64,000 bases of DNA, from the NCBI RefSeq assembly GCF_004803475.1, contig NZ_SRKY01000001.1, forward strand, positions 744,001-808,000, written 5' to 3'. Each line of letters opens with the position of its first letter. Positions within the stretch are counted from its first letter, which is position 1. The notes under the pieces were generated by a model that saw nothing but the letters and a program-made list of their open reading frames with translations, had not been told where the DNA came from and searched no databases. Shown here piece by piece: positions 41,924-51,211 of the stretch. Origin of the DNA: Aliishimia ponticola (GTDB taxonomy: Bacteria; Pseudomonadota; Alphaproteobacteria; Rhodobacterales; Rhodobacteraceae). The position numbers and the translations under genes are program-made.

Positions 41924-42256
41924 TTAATCGTCCAGTTCGCACAAGCCAGCCGACAGGCAGGTGGCAACGAAATAGCAGGACGTCGCGAACCCATCGAGCG
42001 TACAGCCACAGGCCTGAAACGGATTGGGCCAACATGCGCGTTCCAACCCGCCAAGCGCGATCAGACTAAGACGCGCAAGGTCGGAATCGCGGCGCATTTC
42101 CTCTTTCGCGGATTTCACCAGCTTGAAGCGGGCCACGTCCTGTGTGCGGGGGAGTTGCGCGGACAGGGTATCGCCGGGCGCGGCCTCTTGCGCGGCAAGC
42201 GGTGCAGATAGTGACGTGACTGCGCAGATCGTAATAGCCTTTAGAATGCGTTTCAT
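41924..42256 (-). CDS. Secreted Cys-rich hypothetical protein
   Basis: 110 residues with a signal peptide (RILKAITICAVTSLSAPLAAQ). The C-terminal third is Cys-rich: ERACWPNPFQACGCTLDGFA, then SCYFVATCLSAGLCELDD, giving seven Cys residues that may form disulfides in the periplasm. GGAGAG precedes the ATG. No family recognised. Confidence 0.7.
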   Translation of the reverse strand: MKRILKAITICAVTSLSAPLAAQEAAPGDTLSAQLPRTQDVARFKLVKSAKEEMRRDSDLARLSLIALGGLERACWPNPFQACGCTLDGFATSCYFVATCLSAGLCELDD

Positions 42257-42356
42257 GACGCTCTCCTTAAAAATAGATGCTCAAAAAAGTGCCTCTATTC
42301 CGCCAGAAAATGCGGCAAAAATCCACTAAAGGTTGTATCTTCGCGCAAACAGGCCA

Positions 42357-42384
42357 GAAACCGCACAGTCACAAGCGCGGTTTC
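42357..42384 (-). terminator. Stem-loop after dctD
   Basis: GAAACCGC pairs with GCGGTTTC around a 12-base loop, about 15 bp beyond the dctD stop. No long T run follows, so termination efficiency is uncertain. Confidence 0.5.
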
Positions 42385-42399
42385 CAGCGTCTTTTGGGT

Positions 42400-43734
42400 T
42401 TACAGGTAGTCTGACCGTTGCAGGCCGTATTTGGCCATTTTCTCGTTCAAGGTCCGGCGCGGCAGGCACAGCTCTTCCATCACCGAAGAGATCGACCCCT
42501 TGTGGCGGCGCATCGTATTGTCGATCAGCATCCGTTCAAAGGCTTCGACATATTCCTTCAAAGGCTTGCCTTCGGTCGTCATCACGGGCTGCATTTCCTC
42601 GTGATCGGACATCAGCAGCGACGCAATCGTACCCGACCCGCGCCGTTCCTGCAGAACCGCGCGTTCAGCCACGTTGATCAGTTGGCGCACATTGCCCGGC
42701 CACGGGGCCTGCAACAATTGTGCCGCTTCTTGCGCAGAGACTTTGGGCGCCTCGCAGCCATATTCATCGGCGAATTGTTCGGACAGCCGGGTGAACAGCG
42801 TCAGAATATCCTCGCCCCGCTGGCGCAGCGGTGGCACCGTGATGCGCAGCGCGGCCATGCGATAGAACAGGTCGGGCCGCAGCGCGTCTTCGCTGGTCCG
42901 GCCTTCGTCCTGCATGTTACAAATCGCGACGATCCGCGTCTCTGCCGGGGTGCCCTGATCGTTGATCGCGCTCAGAAGGCGGGCTTGCAGCGCCTCGCTC
43001 AGCGCCTCCACGTCTTCCAGAACCAATGTGCCGCCGCGCGCTTCTTCGATCGCGGGCAGTTGCGCGTCTTCGGGCAACATCGGCCCAAAGAGCCGCTTGC
43101 TCAGCTGTGCCTCATCCAGCGCCGAACAGGACAGCAGCACGAACTTCTTGCCCGCCCGGCTGCCCACCGCATGCAGCGCATGGGCCACCAATGTCTTGCC
43201 GGTCCCGGTTTCACCGTCGATCAGTACATGGCCATCCGCCTGCCCCAGATCGAGGATGTCTTCGCGCAGACGTTCCATCACCGGCGAATTGCCGATGAGC
43301 TTTTTCATCATCTGCCCGCCATCGCTGAGTTCCCGGCGCAGCGCACGGTTATCCATGATCAACCGGCGGGCCAGCGTGGCCTTCTTCGCCAGTTCCGACA
43401 TCCGGTCCGGGTTGAACGGTTTTTCAAGAAAGTCGAACGCGCCCACGCGCATCGCTTCCACCGCCATGGGCACATCACCGTGGCCGGTAATCATGATGAC
43501 CGGCAGCGCGCTGTCATTGCCCATCAGCTTCTTGAGAAACTGCATCCCGTCCATGCCGGGCATCTTGATGTCGGAAATCACGATCCCCGGATAATCGGGC
43601 CCCAATTTCTTGAGAGCATCCTCTGCGCTGGCAAAGGTCTCCGTGTCGTATCCTGACAAGGCCAGCCACTGGCTGATCGATTGCCGCATGTCGCGTTCAT
43701 CATCCACGATGGCGATCTTCATTGCCTGAGCCAT
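42400..43734 (-). CDS. dctD: DctD-type response regulator lacking the GAFTGA loop
   Basis: 444 residues: an N-terminal receiver (IAIVDDERDMRQ; phosphoacceptor Asp in ISDIKMPGMDG; MITGHGD), an AAA+ domain with Walker A GETGTGKT, and a C-terminal Fis-type HTH (RHKGSISSVMEELCLPRRTL). The usual GAFTGA loop after LFG is missing: the sequence goes from RLFGPMLPEDAQ to GGTLVLEDVEA, about five residues shorter, and the Walker B DE is replaced by ED. Sigma-54 activation by the usual route is therefore unlikely. It starts 4 bp after dctB. Confidence 0.88.
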   Translation of the reverse strand: MAQAMKIAIVDDERDMRQSISQWLALSGYDTETFASAEDALKKLGPDYPGIVISDIKMPGMDGMQFLKKLMGNDSALPVIMITGHGDVPMAVEAMRVGAFDFLEKPFNPDRMSELAKKATLARRLIMDNRALRRELSDGGQMMKKLIGNSPVMERLREDILDLGQADGHVLIDGETGTGKTLVAHALHAVGSRAGKKFVLLSCSALDEAQLSKRLFGPMLPEDAQLPAIEEARGGTLVLEDVEALSEALQARLLSAINDQGTPAETRIVAICNMQDEGRTSEDALRPDLFYRMAALRITVPPLRQRGEDILTLFTRLSEQFADEYGCEAPKVSAQEAAQLLQAPWPGNVRQLINVAERAVLQERRGSGTIASLLMSDHEEMQPVMTTEGKPLKEYVEAFERMLIDNTMRRHKGSISSVMEELCLPRRTLNEKMAKYGLQRSDYL

Positions 43735-43738
43735 AGTT

Positions 43739-45511
43739 TTACTCCGCCGCCTCTACTTCGCCCTGGCCGGGTGTTTCCGCCAGGATCGGTAATTGCATTT
43801 CGAACACCGCACCACCGCGCTGCCCGTTTCTGGCCGTCAACCGGCCGCCAAGCTCGTTCACGATGCCGGACGAAATCGCCAGCCCAAGCCCGATCCCGTC
43901 GCCGGGTTGCTTGGTCGTGTAGAACGGCTCGAAAAGCGTGTCCTTGTCCTCGATGCCCGGCCCATTGTCGCGAATGGTCAATGTGGCTGTCTCGCCCGCG
44001 GCCAAGATGATGTCGATGCGCGGATCATCCACCGATTTGGTGGCGTCGATCGCATTGCGCAAGAGGTTGATCATCACCTGTTCGATCCGCAGCCGGTCGC
44101 CCATCACCTCGACCCGCCGCTTGGGCAGGTTGCGCGTGATTTGCACATGGCGCTGGCGCAACTGCGGCTCCATCATCGCCAAAGAGGCGGCCAAAGCCTC
44201 CTGCATGCAAACCGGGCTCAGGTCTTCCTGCCCCTTGCGGGCATAGGATTTGAGCTGCCGCGTGATCGCGCCCATCCGTTCGATCAGGTCGTCGATCCGG
44301 CCAAAGGCGGACAGGGCTTCATCCGGGCGATTGCGCGTCAACAGCAGCCGCGCGCCCGCCAGATAGGTCTTCATCGCGGCCAAAGGCTGGTTCAACTCGT
44401 GGCTCACCGCTGCGGACATCTCCCCCAGCGCGGCCAGCTTGCTTGACTGTTCCAGCGTCTGTTCCGCCATGGCCAGGTTTTCCTGCACCCGCACCCGTTC
44501 CGCGATCTCGCGCTGCAATTGCGCATTCAGCGCCCGCAATTCCGACGATTCCCGCTGGAACAGCGCCACACGCAAGGCCGAACGCCGCGACAACATGTAG
44601 AAGGCCAGCGCCAGCAGGATGGCAAAGCCCATGATTTCCAACGCCAAAACGCCGTTCACCCGCTCTCTGATAGAGGCATAGGTGGTAAAGGACACCATGC
44701 GCCAGCCGCGGAACGGCACGGGTTTCTCCAGCCGGATCACCGCCTCGCCCTGCAAATAGGCATCCGCGGGCAGCGCGCTCCAATCGGTTGTGGCGCGGAT
44801 GGCCCGCAAAATCGCGTTCTGGGGGGTGTCGTCCACCAACGCCTCGGTCTCGGACTTGCCGCGCCAGCGTGGTTCGGTGGACAGGATCACGATGCCCTGG
44901 CTGTCCGTCACCATGATCGCCTCGGAGATCCCCGCCCAGGCGCGCTGGAACTTGGCAAGATCGACCTCGACCAGAATGACGCCCAGCGTATCCCCGCCCG
45001 ACGTCACCCGCCGCGAATAGACAAAGGCATAGCCCGCCGATTCCAGCGGCTGCACCGTGAAGATCGTCGCCGTGTTGCGGATTGCATCCACGAAATACTG
45101 CTCCGACCGGTGTTGGCTGCCGATCCGGTTGCGATCCGTCGCCGCCACCGTGCGCCCATCCTTGTCCAGCAGCATCAGCGACGCCGCGCCGATCTCTTCT
45201 ACGAAGGAAATCAGCCGCTGCGTCGACAAGCTGTGATCACCGGTAACAAGCGCTTCGATCAGCGATGGGTCGCGCGCCAGCAATTGCGGAACGATCCGGT
45301 TCTGACGCAGCTCCGCCATCAGGTTCCCGGAATTGAGCGCCAGTTGAAGCTCGGCGGCATTGCGCGTCGTTTCGGTAAAGCGATCCGTCAGCAGCCGATT
45401 TGTGACCCAAACCGTCAGCCCGGCCAAGACCAGCAGCAGCGCCAGCGCCGCTCGCACGCGCCACGAAACCGTGCGCCCTTCGCCAAGATCGGATGTCCCC
45501 ATCATGCCCAC
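43739..45511 (-). CDS. dctB: DctB-type sensor histidine kinase
   Basis: 590 residues. One N-terminal membrane helix (ALALLLVLAGLTVWVTNRLL), a periplasmic double-PAS-like sensor region, and a second helix near residue 290 (LALEIMGFAILLALAFYML). The cytoplasmic kinase core has the phosphoacceptor His in VSHELNQPLAAMKTYL, N-box NLLRNAIDA, DNGPGI and GIGLGLAIS. DctB sensors detect C4-dicarboxylates. No dctPQM transport genes lie in this window. Confidence 0.9.
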   Translation of the reverse strand: MGMMGTSDLGEGRTVSWRVRAALALLLVLAGLTVWVTNRLLTDRFTETTRNAAELQLALNSGNLMAELRQNRIVPQLLARDPSLIEALVTGDHSLSTQRLISFVEEIGAASLMLLDKDGRTVAATDRNRIGSQHRSEQYFVDAIRNTATIFTVQPLESAGYAFVYSRRVTSGGDTLGVILVEVDLAKFQRAWAGISEAIMVTDSQGIVILSTEPRWRGKSETEALVDDTPQNAILRAIRATTDWSALPADAYLQGEAVIRLEKPVPFRGWRMVSFTTYASIRERVNGVLALEIMGFAILLALAFYMLSRRSALRVALFQRESSELRALNAQLQREIAERVRVQENLAMAEQTLEQSSKLAALGEMSAAVSHELNQPLAAMKTYLAGARLLLTRNRPDEALSAFGRIDDLIERMGAITRQLKSYARKGQEDLSPVCMQEALAASLAMMEPQLRQRHVQITRNLPKRRVEVMGDRLRIEQVMINLLRNAIDATKSVDDPRIDIILAAGETATLTIRDNGPGIEDKDTLFEPFYTTKQPGDGIGLGLAISSGIVNELGGRLTARNGQRGGAVFEMQLPILAETPGQGEVEAAE

Positions 45512-45550
45512 AGATTACGGCGCAGGCGCGGTCTGCTCAAGTGACGCAGG

Positions 45551-46219
45551 TCACGCCGGGGTCAAAGCCCCCACGCATGCGCGAAAGAGCGCCGCTCCAT
45601 CCGTGCCACCATGGCCGATATCCGCCGCCCGCTCCGGGTGCGGCATCATACCCAACACGCGGCGGTTGTGGCTCAGGATGCCTGCGATATCGCCGCGCGA
45701 GCCATTGGGGTTGTCCTCATAGGTGAAGGCGATGCGATTCTCGCCCTCAAGCTGCGCCAGCGTCTCGTCATCGGCATAGTAATTGCCGTCGTGATGCGCG
45801 ATCGGAAACCCGACCACATCGCCCGCATTATACCCTTCGGTAAAAATGCTGTCCGAGGTCTGCACCTTCAACGGCACGGTCTTGCAGATATATTTCAGCC
45901 CCGCATTGCGCAGCAGCGCGCCGGGCAGCAAACCCGTTTCGGTCAACACCTGAAAGCCGTTACAAATCCCCAGCACATAGCCGCCCCGCTCCGCATGGGC
46001 CTTGAGGTCGCGCGTGATCGGAGAATTCGCCGCAATCGCACCACAGCGCAGGTAATCGCCATAAGAAAACCCGCCCGGCACGCCGACGATGTCGATCCCG
46101 TCCGGCAAGCTTGTCTCCTTGTGCCAGACCATCGTCACATCCGCCCCCGCCGCTTCAAAGGCCACGACCAGATCGCGGTCACAATTGGAACCGGGGAAAA
46201 CAAGCACGGCAGCTTTCAT
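45551..46219 (-). CDS. purQ: FGAM synthase glutaminase subunit
   Basis: 222 residues, class I glutamine amidotransferase providing ammonia for formylglycinamidine synthesis in purine biosynthesis. The nucleophile Cys is in [18 protein letters not shown], and the catalytic His/Glu are in MMPHPERA. The start [16 protein letters not shown] is at 46219; a longer start three codons upstream is less conserved. A small lipoprotein gene separates it from purS. Confidence 0.95.
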   Translation of the reverse strand: MKAAVLVFPGSNCDRDLVVAFEAAGADVTMVWHKETSLPDGIDIVGVPGGFSYGDYLRCGAIAANSPITRDLKAHAERGGYVLGICNGFQVLTETGLLPGALLRNAGLKYICKTVPLKVQTSDSIFTEGYNAGDVVGFPIAHHDGNYYADDETLAQLEGENRIAFTYEDNPNGSRGDIAGILSHNRRVLGMMPHPERAADIGHGGTDGAALFRACVGALTPA

Positions 46220-46264
46220 GACGATCACCCTTTTCTTTTCAAGCCGAACGCAAACCAGAAGAGG

Positions 46265-46534
46265 TTACGCGGCGACGCAATTTTTGAATTGAGAGACCTG
46301 CGCCTTCGACGCCCCGCCGACCTTGGACAGGCCGCCGATCTCTTCCGGAGTTAAGAACTTGTAGATGTCACCCTTCAGGCCCGCCGCGATCCAGCACGGC
46401 TCGATCTTGGCCGGGTCGACACGCGTCGAAGACGCGAGATCGGCAGTCGCCATACCTTCACTCTCCGAACATGCCCCCAAAAGCGCAACAGCGCAAAAAG
46501 GGGTCAGAAACAAACGGCTTATCCCTGTCGTCAC
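46265..46534 (-). CDS. Small lipoprotein inserted between purS and purQ
   Basis: 89 residues from the GTG at 46534; another GTG at 46555 is possible. The N-terminus (ISRLFLTPFCAVALLGAC) is a lipoprotein signal with lipobox LGAC. The mature part (EPCWIAAGLKGDIYKFLTPE, then a C-terminal FKNCVAA) has two Cys that could pair. It has no recognised family. It lies within the pur gene group without an obvious link to purine synthesis. Confidence 0.6.
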   Translation of the reverse strand: MTTGISRLFLTPFCAVALLGACSESEGMATADLASSTRVDPAKIEPCWIAAGLKGDIYKFLTPEEIGGLSKVGGASKAQVSQFKNCVAA

Positions 46535-46584
46535 GTCCCAGTCCCCATTTCGCACGCATCTCTCACGCAAAGGCCGCACCGGCG

Positions 46585-46815
46585 TCAGCCCATCTCGATC
46601 GCGTAGCTTTCGATCACCGTATTGGCGAGAAGCTTTTCGCACATCTCTTTGACAGTCGCTTCCGTCGCGCCCTCGGCCAGGTCCAACTCGATCACCTTGC
46701 CCTGACGCACCCCGTTCACACCCTCGAACCCCAAGGCCCCCAGCGCATGACGCACCGCTTCCCCCTGCGGGTCCAGAACGCCCTTCTTCAACATCACATG
46801 CACCCGAGCTTTCAT
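46585..46815 (-). CDS. purS: FGAM synthase small subunit
   Basis: 76-residue structural subunit bridging PurQ and PurL. MKARVHVMLKKGVLDPQGEA is the family start, and the central VRQGKVIELDLAEG fits. GCAGGAGAG precedes the ATG, which supports this start over a longer in-frame extension. It follows purC by 58 bp. Confidence 0.95.
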   Translation of the reverse strand: MKARVHVMLKKGVLDPQGEAVRHALGALGFEGVNGVRQGKVIELDLAEGATEATVKEMCEKLLANTVIESYAIEMG

Positions 46816-46873
46816 CGCGCTCCGCTCTCCTGCTTCATTGTTCCCCAAATACTCAAAAGCCCCGACCGCATCC

Positions 46874-47635
46874 TCAATTGATGAGCGTGGGCTTGGTGAA
46901 CTGACCGGCATTCTTCGGCATCACGCCAAGCCGCGTCGCCACTTCCGTATAGGCATCGGTCAACGAGCCCAGATCGCGCCGGAACACATCCTTGTCCAGC
47001 TTGCGCCCGGTCTCGATATCCCAAAGGCGGCAACTATCCGGGCTGATCTCATCGGCCACGATCAGCCGCACGAAATCGCCCTCATAGAACCGGCCGATCT
47101 CGATCTTGAAATCCACCAGGCGAATACCAACCGCCATCATGATGCCGGACAAAAAGTCGTTTACCCGCAGCGCAAGGCTCACGATGTCGTCCATATCCTG
47201 CTGGCTGGCCCAGCCGAAGGCGGCGATATGCTCTTCGGTGACAAGCGGATCGCCCAACTCGTCATTCTTGTAGCAATATTCCACGATCGGACGCGGCAAT
47301 TGCGTGCCCTCGTCGATCCCCAGCCGCTTCGACATCGAACCCGCCGCATAGTTGCGCACGATGATTTCGAGCGGAATGATCTCGCAAGAGCGCACCAGTT
47401 GCTCACGCATGTTCAGCCGCTTGATGAAATGCGTCGGCACACCGATCTGGTTGAGCCCGGACATGAAGAATTCGCTCAGACGGTTGTTCAACACGCCCTT
47501 GCCCTCGATCACGTCCTTCTTTTCCGCGTTAAAGGCGGTGGCGTCGTCCTTGAAATACTGAACGATCGTTCCCGGCTCGGGCCCTTCATAGAGGATCTTC
47601 GCCTTGCCTTCGTAAATTTTCTTGCGCCGGGCCAT
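46874..47635 (-). CDS. purC: SAICAR synthase
   Basis: 253 residues, catalysing ATP-dependent condensation of CAIR with aspartate. [14 protein letters not shown] starts the ATP-binding domain; the signature [18 protein letters not shown] and [11 protein letters not shown] are intact. It is the first gene of the minus-strand group purC, purS, lipoprotein, purQ. Confidence 0.97.
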   Translation of the reverse strand: MARRKKIYEGKAKILYEGPEPGTIVQYFKDDATAFNAEKKDVIEGKGVLNNRLSEFFMSGLNQIGVPTHFIKRLNMREQLVRSCEIIPLEIIVRNYAAGSMSKRLGIDEGTQLPRPIVEYCYKNDELGDPLVTEEHIAAFGWASQQDMDDIVSLALRVNDFLSGIMMAVGIRLVDFKIEIGRFYEGDFVRLIVADEISPDSCRLWDIETGRKLDKDVFRRDLGSLTDAYTEVATRLGVMPKNAGQFTKPTLIN

Positions 47636-47802
47636 GCAATTCCTTTCGACTGCACCGGTGGCACATTTGGCCCCCGGGTGGCGATCTCATACGCCAAGGG
47701 GCATGTCGTCGCAAGCCGTTGCACACTGCCTTCTCTCTTGCGCCCGCGCCCTGACCATCGCATATCGGATAGGACGGAAACTTCTGACGGGTGGATAACA
47801 CC

Positions 47803-48120
47803 ATGAGCACCTTCGACGATCGCGAGAACGCCTTCGAGAACAAATACGCGCATGACGCGGAAATGCAGTTCAAGGCGGAGGCACGGCGCAACAAGCTTCT
47901 GGGCCTGTGGGCTGCTGCAATTTTGGGCAAAACCGGGGATGACGCCGATGCCTATGCCAAGGAAGTCGTGAAATCCGACTTCGAGGAAGCCGGCCACGAA
48001 GACGTCTATCGCAAAGTCTCCGGCGATTTGGGCGACAAGGCGGACGAGGCGACGATCCGCGCCAAGATGAACGAACTGATGGCAGAGGCGAAAGCCCAGA
48101 TCATGTCGGAAGTTTCCTAA
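47803..48120 (+). CDS. F1-ATPase inhibitor zeta subunit (DUF1476)
   Basis: 105 residues. The N-terminus STFDDRENAFENKYAHDAEM and the following helices match the alphaproteobacterial zeta protein, which blocks reverse rotation of F1-ATPase by inserting its N-terminal helix. The ATG at 47803 is the conserved start; an upstream frame from 47791 is four codons longer. Divergent from purC. Confidence 0.92.
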   Translation: MSTFDDRENAFENKYAHDAEMQFKAEARRNKLLGLWAAAILGKTGDDADAYAKEVVKSDFEEAGHEDVYRKVSGDLGDKADEATIRAKMNELMAEAKAQIMSEVS

Positions 48121-48252
48121 AAACTTCTGAAATTTTACATCAGATTTCTCGGCGGGAGCGCCCTTCGCGCTCCTTGCCGCACCAAGCCTAAACACTTGGT
48201 CAACTTCCCCGCTCTACCCTGCCCCCCTGTAATTCGTGTTTCGGGGTGGGTA

Positions 48253-50160
48253 GTGGCTTTTTCAACGATCTGGCAAATGTTGTGGCGCGTCGCGCGTCAG
48301 GCCGCCCCGCTGGGGGTTGCGGCGATCTGCGTCGCGGTGCTGTGGCCGCAGGTGCAGGAACAGGATATCGACGCCTTGGCTGCCGCATGGAATGCGATCG
48401 GTCCGGCGCAATGGGGTCTGGCGGTTCTTTTTACCGCCACCAGCTTTTTCGCGGTGGGCCAATACGACGTCATCGCCCATCGTCACCTTGATACCGGACT
48501 ATCCGCCGCACGGGCCCGTGGCAGCGGCATCACCGCGATTGCACTGTCGCAAACCGTAGGATTCGGGCTGATCACCGCCACACTCGCGCGTTGGCGCCTG
48601 CTGAATGGATTCGGCCCGGGCGTGGCGGCCATGGTGACAGGCTTCGTCTCCCTGACCTTTCTCGCGGCGATGGTGGCCATCACCGCCCTGACATGCCTGT
48701 TGATGCCGATGCCTGCGGGGTTTGGCCTTGCCTCGGGCCTGGTACTGGCCGCCGTTGCAGCCATCGCCGCCGTTTCCCTCAGGTTTCCGGTCCTGCGCCT
48801 GCGCAACAGATCGCTCAATCTTCCCAGCCTGCGGGTCATGTGCGCCGCCAGCGGCTGGGCCTTCATCGATATGGCCGCCGCGGCTATTGCGCTCTGGATT
48901 CTGGTTCCGGATTTCGCGCGCCCGGACCTGGCGGCGTTTCTGCCGGTATTCTTTCTGGCGCTAAGCGCGGGGCTTTTGTCCGGCGCTCCGGCAGGCGCTG
49001 GCCCGTTTGAGCTGGTCTTGCTGGCGCTGACCGCCACCGCGTTGCCCGCGCAAACCGATATCGCCGCGCTTCTCGTCGCGGTTCTGGGCTTCCGCCTTGT
49101 CTATTACGCTGTACCTGCGGTGCTTGCGGCCTTGCTGCTGATCTTTCGCCCGGCGCAGGATCAACGCTGGCGCGACCCGCTGCCCCCCTCTGTGGATCTT
49201 GCCCCGCGCGCGGAGACCAATGTGATCCGCCAAACGAATGGGACCATCGAACGTTTGGGTGGCACCCATGCCGCTGTATGGACCACGGGGCAGTCGCTGG
49301 TCGCGATGTTTGACCCGTTTGCGCATCCCGATGGGCTGTTCTTTTTGCATTTGCAGCAGCGCGCACAGGATCGGAACCGTTATGCGATGATCTACAAGAC
49401 CTCCGCCCGCGCGGCAGCGGTGGCAAAACGCGCCGGTTGGCGCTGCCTCCATCTGGCGGATGACGCCGTGATCCAGACAGAGGGGTACAGCCTTTCCGTG
49501 CCGGAGCGCGCCAATCTGCGCCGCAAGTTGCGCAAGGCCGATAAGGCGGGCGTAACGATCCGGTTTGCCCGGCCCTATGACGCCCCCGCGCTGGCGCAGG
49601 TGGATGCCGATTGGTGCGCCCATGTCGGTGCCGCGCGCGGCGGAACGATGGGCCGGTATTGCCCGGCCTATCTTGCAAGCCAGAAAATCCTTGTCGCCGA
49701 GGCACATGGCACTCTCATCGCCTATGTCACCCTGCAAACGGCGCAAACGAATTGGGCGCTGGATTTGATGCGCCATGTGGATGACATGCCCGATGGCACC
49801 ATGCACGCGCTGGTCCACGCCGCCATCCTTTATGCGCAGTCACTTGGGGTCTCGTCCGTGAACCTCGCCTCCGTGCCCGCCTGTCCGAACCCGCATAGCG
49901 CGGTGTGGCGTTTCATATCCTTCAAGGGGGTGGAGCTGTTCAAAACCGGCGGGCTGCGGCAGTTCAAATCCAGCTTCGCGCCGGACTGGGCCCCGCGCTA
50001 TATCGCCGCCCCATCCCGCATCGCCTTGGTCATCGGCATTCTGGACATCGCGCGCGAAGTGTTCTGGCCCGCGCCCATCGTTTCGATCAGCGGCGATGAC
50101 TTGAATACGGCTCATGACAATCTTGACGATTATGAGGTTGCCTCTCAGGCCGTCGCGTGA
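48253..50160 (+). CDS. MprF-like protein: membrane domain plus DUF2156 aminoacyltransferase-like domain
   Basis: About 635 residues from the GTG at 48253. The first 320 residues form eight or more membrane helices of the flippase-like type (LSQTVGFGLITATLARWRLL). The cytoplasmic C-terminus (about 330-620) is a GNAT-fold DUF2156 domain, with AVFDPFAHPDG-like and RRKLRKADKAGVTIRF segments. MprF proteins transfer Lys or Ala from tRNA to phosphatidylglycerol and flip the product, raising resistance to cationic peptides; which amino acid is used is unknown. Confidence 0.82.
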   Translation: MAFSTIWQMLWRVARQAAPLGVAAICVAVLWPQVQEQDIDALAAAWNAIGPAQWGLAVLFTATSFFAVGQYDVIAHRHLDTGLSAARARGSGITAIALSQTVGFGLITATLARWRLLNGFGPGVAAMVTGFVSLTFLAAMVAITALTCLLMPMPAGFGLASGLVLAAVAAIAAVSLRFPVLRLRNRSLNLPSLRVMCAASGWAFIDMAAAAIALWILVPDFARPDLAAFLPVFFLALSAGLLSGAPAGAGPFELVLLALTATALPAQTDIAALLVAVLGFRLVYYAVPAVLAALLLIFRPAQDQRWRDPLPPSVDLAPRAETNVIRQTNGTIERLGGTHAAVWTTGQSLVAMFDPFAHPDGLFFLHLQQRAQDRNRYAMIYKTSARAAAVAKRAGWRCLHLADDAVIQTEGYSLSVPERANLRRKLRKADKAGVTIRFARPYDAPALAQVDADWCAHVGAARGGTMGRYCPAYLASQKILVAEAHGTLIAYVTLQTAQTNWALDLMRHVDDMPDGTMHALVHAAILYAQSLGVSSVNLASVPACPNPHSAVWRFISFKGVELFKTGGLRQFKSSFAPDWAPRYIAAPSRIALVIGILDIAREVFWPAPIVSISGDDLNTAHDNLDDYEVASQAVA

Positions 50161-50191
50161 CAGGTGCGGAAAGTTATTCTGCGGGGCCGCC

Positions 50192-51211
50192 ATGACCAAT
50201 CTTCTCACAACACTGCTTTCCACCCATGATGTGCTGCTGGCTGATGGGGCCACCGGCACCAACCTGTTCAATGCAGGGCTGATGTCGGGCGACGCGCCCG
50301 AAATGTGGAACGACGAGCATCCCGAGAAAATCATCGACCTTTACAATGGCGCGATCCAGTCGGGATCGGACATTTTCCTGACCAACTCCTTCGGGGCCAA
50401 TGCCGCGCGGTTGAAACTGCATGACGCCGCCAATCAGGCGCATCGCCTGTCGCGCATCGCCGCGGAAATCGCGCGCGACCTGGCCGACAAGGCGGATCGC
50501 AAGATCGTCGTTGCGGGCTCTGTCGGCCCGACGGGCGAAATCATGGAGCCTGTGGGCAGCCTGACACATGCGCTTGCCGTGGAAATGTTCCACGAAACCG
50601 CCGACGGCCTGAAAGCCGGTGGCGCCGATGTGGCGTGGCTTGAGACGATTTCCGCCCCCGAAGAATACCGCGCCGCTGCCGAAGGCTTCAAACTGGCCGG
50701 GATCGACTGGTGCGGCACGATGAGCTTTGACACCGCCGGGCGCACGATGATGGGCGTCACTTCGACCGATCTGGTCAAGCTGGTCAGCGAAATCCCTAAC
50801 CCGCCCATCGCATTCGGCGCCAATTGCGGCACCGGGGCGTCGGACCTGCTGCGCACCGTTCAGGGCTTTGCAGCCGAACATCCGGCCCGCCCGATCATCG
50901 CCAAGGGCAATGCGGGCATCCCGAAATATGTCGATGGCCACATCCACTATGACGGGACACCGGAATTGATGGCCGATTACGCGGCCATGGCCCGCGATAG
51001 CGGCGCGCGAATCGTTGGCGGATGCTGCGGCACGACGCCCGCACACCTGGTCGCCATGCGCGAAGCGCTCGACACGCGGCCGCGCGGCGACACCCCGTCG
51101 TTGGACGAGATCGTGGAGGCGCTTGGCGCGTTCAGTTCCGATAGCGATGGCACCGGCGACGACGCGGCAGAGCCGCGCGCACGGCGCGGTGGCCGCCGCC
51201 GCCGGGGCTGA
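50192..51211 (+). CDS. bmt: Betaine-homocysteine S-methyltransferase
   Basis: 339 residues. The N-terminus LLADGATGTNLFNAGLMSG and the zinc-ligand motifs GANCGTG (one Cys) and VGGCCGTTPAHL (two Cys) identify a homocysteine methyltransferase. Glycine betaine is the likely methyl donor, supplying methionine from osmolyte breakdown. The C-terminal tail is disordered and Arg-rich (RRGGRRRRG). Its stop abuts the stop of the convergent DUF2855 gene with no gap. Confidence 0.9.
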   Translation: MTNLLTTLLSTHDVLLADGATGTNLFNAGLMSGDAPEMWNDEHPEKIIDLYNGAIQSGSDIFLTNSFGANAARLKLHDAANQAHRLSRIAAEIARDLADKADRKIVVAGSVGPTGEIMEPVGSLTHALAVEMFHETADGLKAGGADVAWLETISAPEEYRAAAEGFKLAGIDWCGTMSFDTAGRTMMGVTSTDLVKLVSEIPNPPIAFGANCGTGASDLLRTVQGFAAEHPARPIIAKGNAGIPKYVDGHIHYDGTPELMADYAAMARDSGARIVGGCCGTTPAHLVAMREALDTRPRGDTPSLDEIVEALGAFSSDSDGTGDDAAEPRARRGGRRRRG

